NCBI GenBank assembly: GCA_026990815.1
Contig: JALXCS010000087.1
Span: 1 to 7,475, forward strand
Length of the DNA stretch: 7,475 nucleotides
Origin: Methylomonas sp.
Lineage (GTDB): Bacteria > Pseudomonadota > Gammaproteobacteria > Methylococcales > Methylomonadaceae
Direction: 5' to 3'
The stretch's first letter is position 1. Each line of letters begins with the position of its first letter. A model generated the notes under the pieces. That model saw nothing but the letters and a program-made list of their open reading frames with translations. It searched no databases and had not been told where the DNA came from. This document shows positions 6,310-7,475 of this stretch, in pieces. The position numbers and the translations under genes were made by a program.

Positions 6310-7212
6310 ATGTCCAGGAAGCATCCGATAATTGCAGTAACAGGTTCATCAGGAGCTGGAACGTCAACGGTTAAGAATGCCATGGAGCATATTTATCGTC
6401 GAAATAATTTTAAAGCCGTGATTGTCGAAGGAGACAGTTTTCATAAGTACAACAGGGAAGAAATGAAACAGGCAATTGAAAAAGCAGCTGGAAAGTGCCG
6501 AACGCTAAGTCATTTTGGTCCGGAGGGAAACGATTTTGGTTTGCTTGAAGAGCTTTTTAAGCAATATAGTGATACGGGAACTGGTAAAATCAGAAAATAT
6601 TTGCATAATGAAGAAGAGGCTAAATCCCATCATCAAAAGCCAGGTACTTTTACTCCATTTGAAAAGATACAGGAAGGATCAGATCTGCTTTTTTATGAAG
6701 GTTTGCACGGTGGTGTTAAGTGTCAGGATATTGATATTAGCCAATATGTTGATTTGTTAATTGGAATAACTCCTATGGTTAATTTGGAATGGATTCAAAA
6801 AATACATCGGGATTCCAATGAGCGTGGGTATAGCACTCAAAGTATTACCGAAACTATACTTAGGCGTATGTATGATTATGTGCATTATATGATGCCGCAA
6901 TTTACACATACTCATATCAATTTTCAGAGAGTGCCCACTGTCGATACTTCCAATCCATTCATCGCCAGAACCATCCCAACCCTTGATGAGAGTTTTGTGG
7001 TAATCAGGTTTGGAACTGAGTTATGGAAACAAATTGATTACACCTATTTACTTTCCATGCTGCATGGATCATTCATGTCCCGAAAAAATACTATCGTGGT
7101 TCCGGGAGGCAAAATGGAATTTGCATTTGAAATGATTGTTGAACCTTTAGTAATCAATCTGGTAACAAAAGGAAAATTAGAATGGAGTTGGCCGACGAAG
7201 GTTGGAGACTAG
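6310..7212 (+). CDS. prk: Phosphoribulokinase, proteobacterial type
   Basis: PRK phosphorylates ribulose-5-phosphate with ATP to form ribulose-1,5-bisphosphate, the CO2 acceptor. The 300-residue length fits the octameric bacterial class rather than the longer plant/cyanobacterial class. The P-loop GSSGAGTS is at 12-19. D42 and H45 (GDSFH) and R49 correspond to the known substrate site, E130 is in FYEGLHG, and K164, R167, D168 and R172 are in WIQKIHRDSNERGY. The conserved RVPTVDTSNPFIAR and HGSFMSR segments follow. By comparison with Rhodobacter PRK from memory, all key residues are kept. Bacterial PRKs are often activated by NADH and inhibited by AMP, which would tie activity to reductant such as that from a hydrogenase. 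The start is ATG 6310, 7 bases after AAGAGG at 6297-6302. It is the last intact gene of the cassette. Confidence 0.97.
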   Translation: MSRKHPIIAVTGSSGAGTSTVKNAMEHIYRRNNFKAVIVEGDSFHKYNREEMKQAIEKAAGKCRTLSHFGPEGNDFGLLEELFKQYSDTGTGKIRKYLHNEEEAKSHHQKPGTFTPFEKIQEGSDLLFYEGLHGGVKCQDIDISQYVDLLIGITPMVNLEWIQKIHRDSNERGYSTQSITETILRRMYDYVHYMMPQFTHTHINFQRVPTVDTSNPFIARTIPTLDESFVVIRFGTELWKQIDYTYLLSMLHGSFMSRKNTIVVPGGKMEFAFEMIVEPLVINLVTKGKLEWSWPTKVGD

Positions 7213-7304
7213 AAATCTGGTTTTTACCAAAGGTAACAAGTTAGGTAGAAAAATTCTTTGTCATTTGCATGTTATGCTGAGCCCATCACCATAGGGGCTA
7301 ATAT
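7213..7304 (+). promoter_or_regulatory. Gap between prk and the hoxF remnant, with possible extended -10 and a leader hairpin
   Basis: TG-T-TATGCT at 7270-7278 resembles an extended -10 promoter element; no clear -35 is present. AGCCC at 7280-7284 can pair with GGGCT at 7295-7299 across a 10-base loop and would bury the AGGGG ribosome binding site of the next gene (7293-7297). A short TTACC-AAA-GGTAA dyad at 7224-7236 lacks a T-run, so I do not call a terminator. Without one, transcription from cbbM could continue into the hox genes. Confidence 0.3.
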
Positions 7305-7445
7305 ATGAATACTGAAATTCAGACTATTATTGAGCACTATCATTCGGACAAAACCCGCCTCGTTGATAGGGTATAGCTACAAATTGATGTAAATAATTCT
7401 TTCAATAAAACAGCAAGTTTGTTAGTCTTTCTCGAAACAACATGA
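7305..7445 (+). pseudogene. hoxF: hoxF remnant: NAD-reducing hydrogenase diaphorase subunit with its interior deleted
   Basis: ATG 7305 follows AGGGG at the correct 7-base spacing and encodes MNTEIQT, then IIEHYHSDKTRLVD, before TAG 7374-7376. From memory this matches the start of Cupriavidus-type HoxF (ITTILERYRSDRTRLID) at about 12 of 21 positions. HoxF is the ~600-residue FMN/Fe-S subunit that passes hydrogenase electrons to NAD+. Past the TAG the same frame continues 22 codons (NNSFNKTASLLVFLETT at its end) to TGA 7443-7445, whose last bases fall in the ribosome binding site of the next gene, as at a real hoxF-hoxU junction. The tail weakly resembles the HoxF C-terminus (SFDLDTAL...). The simplest reading is a large internal deletion leaving both ends. 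The remnant cannot make a working subunit. Alternatives are another NuoE/HoxE-like gene broken by a stop, or an assembly collapse. Confidence 0.6.
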
Positions 7446-7460
7446 GAAGGGTGTGCAGAC

Positions 7461-7475
7461 ATGTCAGTGAAGATT
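7461..7475 (+). CDS. hoxU: Probable start of hoxU (hydrogenase diaphorase small subunit), 5 codons only
   Basis: ATG 7461 is preceded by GAGAAGGG at 7444-7451 with a 9-base gap and reads MSVKI up to the window end. HoxU, the ferredoxin-like Fe-S subunit partnering HoxF, begins MSIQITIDG in Cupriavidus (memory), and hoxU follows hoxF directly in such operons. Five residues alone prove little; the call rests on position after the hoxF remnant and the strong ribosome binding site. Other 2Fe-2S-domain proteins start similarly. Confidence 0.45.

Noticed and set aside
6142..6324. 60-codon minus-strand frame across the phosphatase-prk junction
   Set aside because: Antisense to two real genes and without a convincing start; low-complexity composition.
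6515..6760. 81-codon plus-strand frame inside prk
   Set aside because: Shadow of the prk frame, which carries all catalytic residues.
7224..7236. TTACC-AAA-GGTAA hairpin after prk as a terminator
   Set aside because: The stem is only 5 bp and AT-rich, and no T-run follows it.
1..7475. tRNA, rRNA, CRISPR array or riboswitch
   Set aside because: I found no cloverleaf, no spaced direct-repeat array and no recognisable aptamer; the intergenic regions are short and AT-rich.

Overview
The window looks like chromosomal DNA from an AT-rich gammaproteobacterium, possibly Legionellales-like. That placement rests on base composition and overall protein flavour and is weak. The centre is a compact Calvin-Benson-Bassham cassette. 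A LysR regulator (cbbR, minus strand) faces away from a form II RuBisCO (cbbM), which is followed on the plus strand by an inositol-monophosphatase-fold phosphatase and a proteobacterial phosphoribulokinase (prk). Every catalytic residue I checked in RuBisCO, phosphatase and PRK is present, so the cassette looks functional.

Left part (1-2837): the first 28 bases, read on the minus strand, are the start of a gene resembling IS3-family transposase OrfA, so an insertion sequence probably borders the region. A gene-free stretch of about 300 bp follows. Next come an 87-residue helical protein of unknown function and a complete metallo-beta-lactamase/beta-CASP RNase-like protein. After a short in-frame ORF tail there is a 198-residue protein that I cannot assign with confidence.

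Centre (2910-7212): cbbR <-> cbbM, phosphatase, prk. The 108-bp cbbR/cbbM divergent region carries three copies of a TTATGTA-type motif and a TGATGT-N6-ACATCA dyad, which are candidate regulatory sites. PRK makes ribulose-1,5-bisphosphate, CbbM carboxylates it, and the phosphatase may supply the fructose/sedoheptulose bisphosphatase step that regenerates the acceptor. No dedicated RuBisCO activase (cbbQ/cbbO), carboxysome gene or classical cbbF is in the window.

Right edge (7213-7475): 92 bp after prk there is a well-formed ribosome binding site and the first ~21 codons of what I recognise as hoxF, the diaphorase subunit of the NAD-reducing soluble [NiFe] hydrogenase. The frame hits a TAG and then runs to a TGA that overlaps the ribosome binding site of a following ATG (MSVKI...), which fits the start of hoxU. 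This looks like a hoxF gene that lost nearly all of its interior while its two ends and the operon junction survived. If so, the locus was or is a hydrogen-driven CO2-fixation island (H2 to NADH to CBB cycle) whose hydrogenase part is decaying, or has been rearranged, next to an intact carbon-fixation part. This is the most interesting observation in the window.
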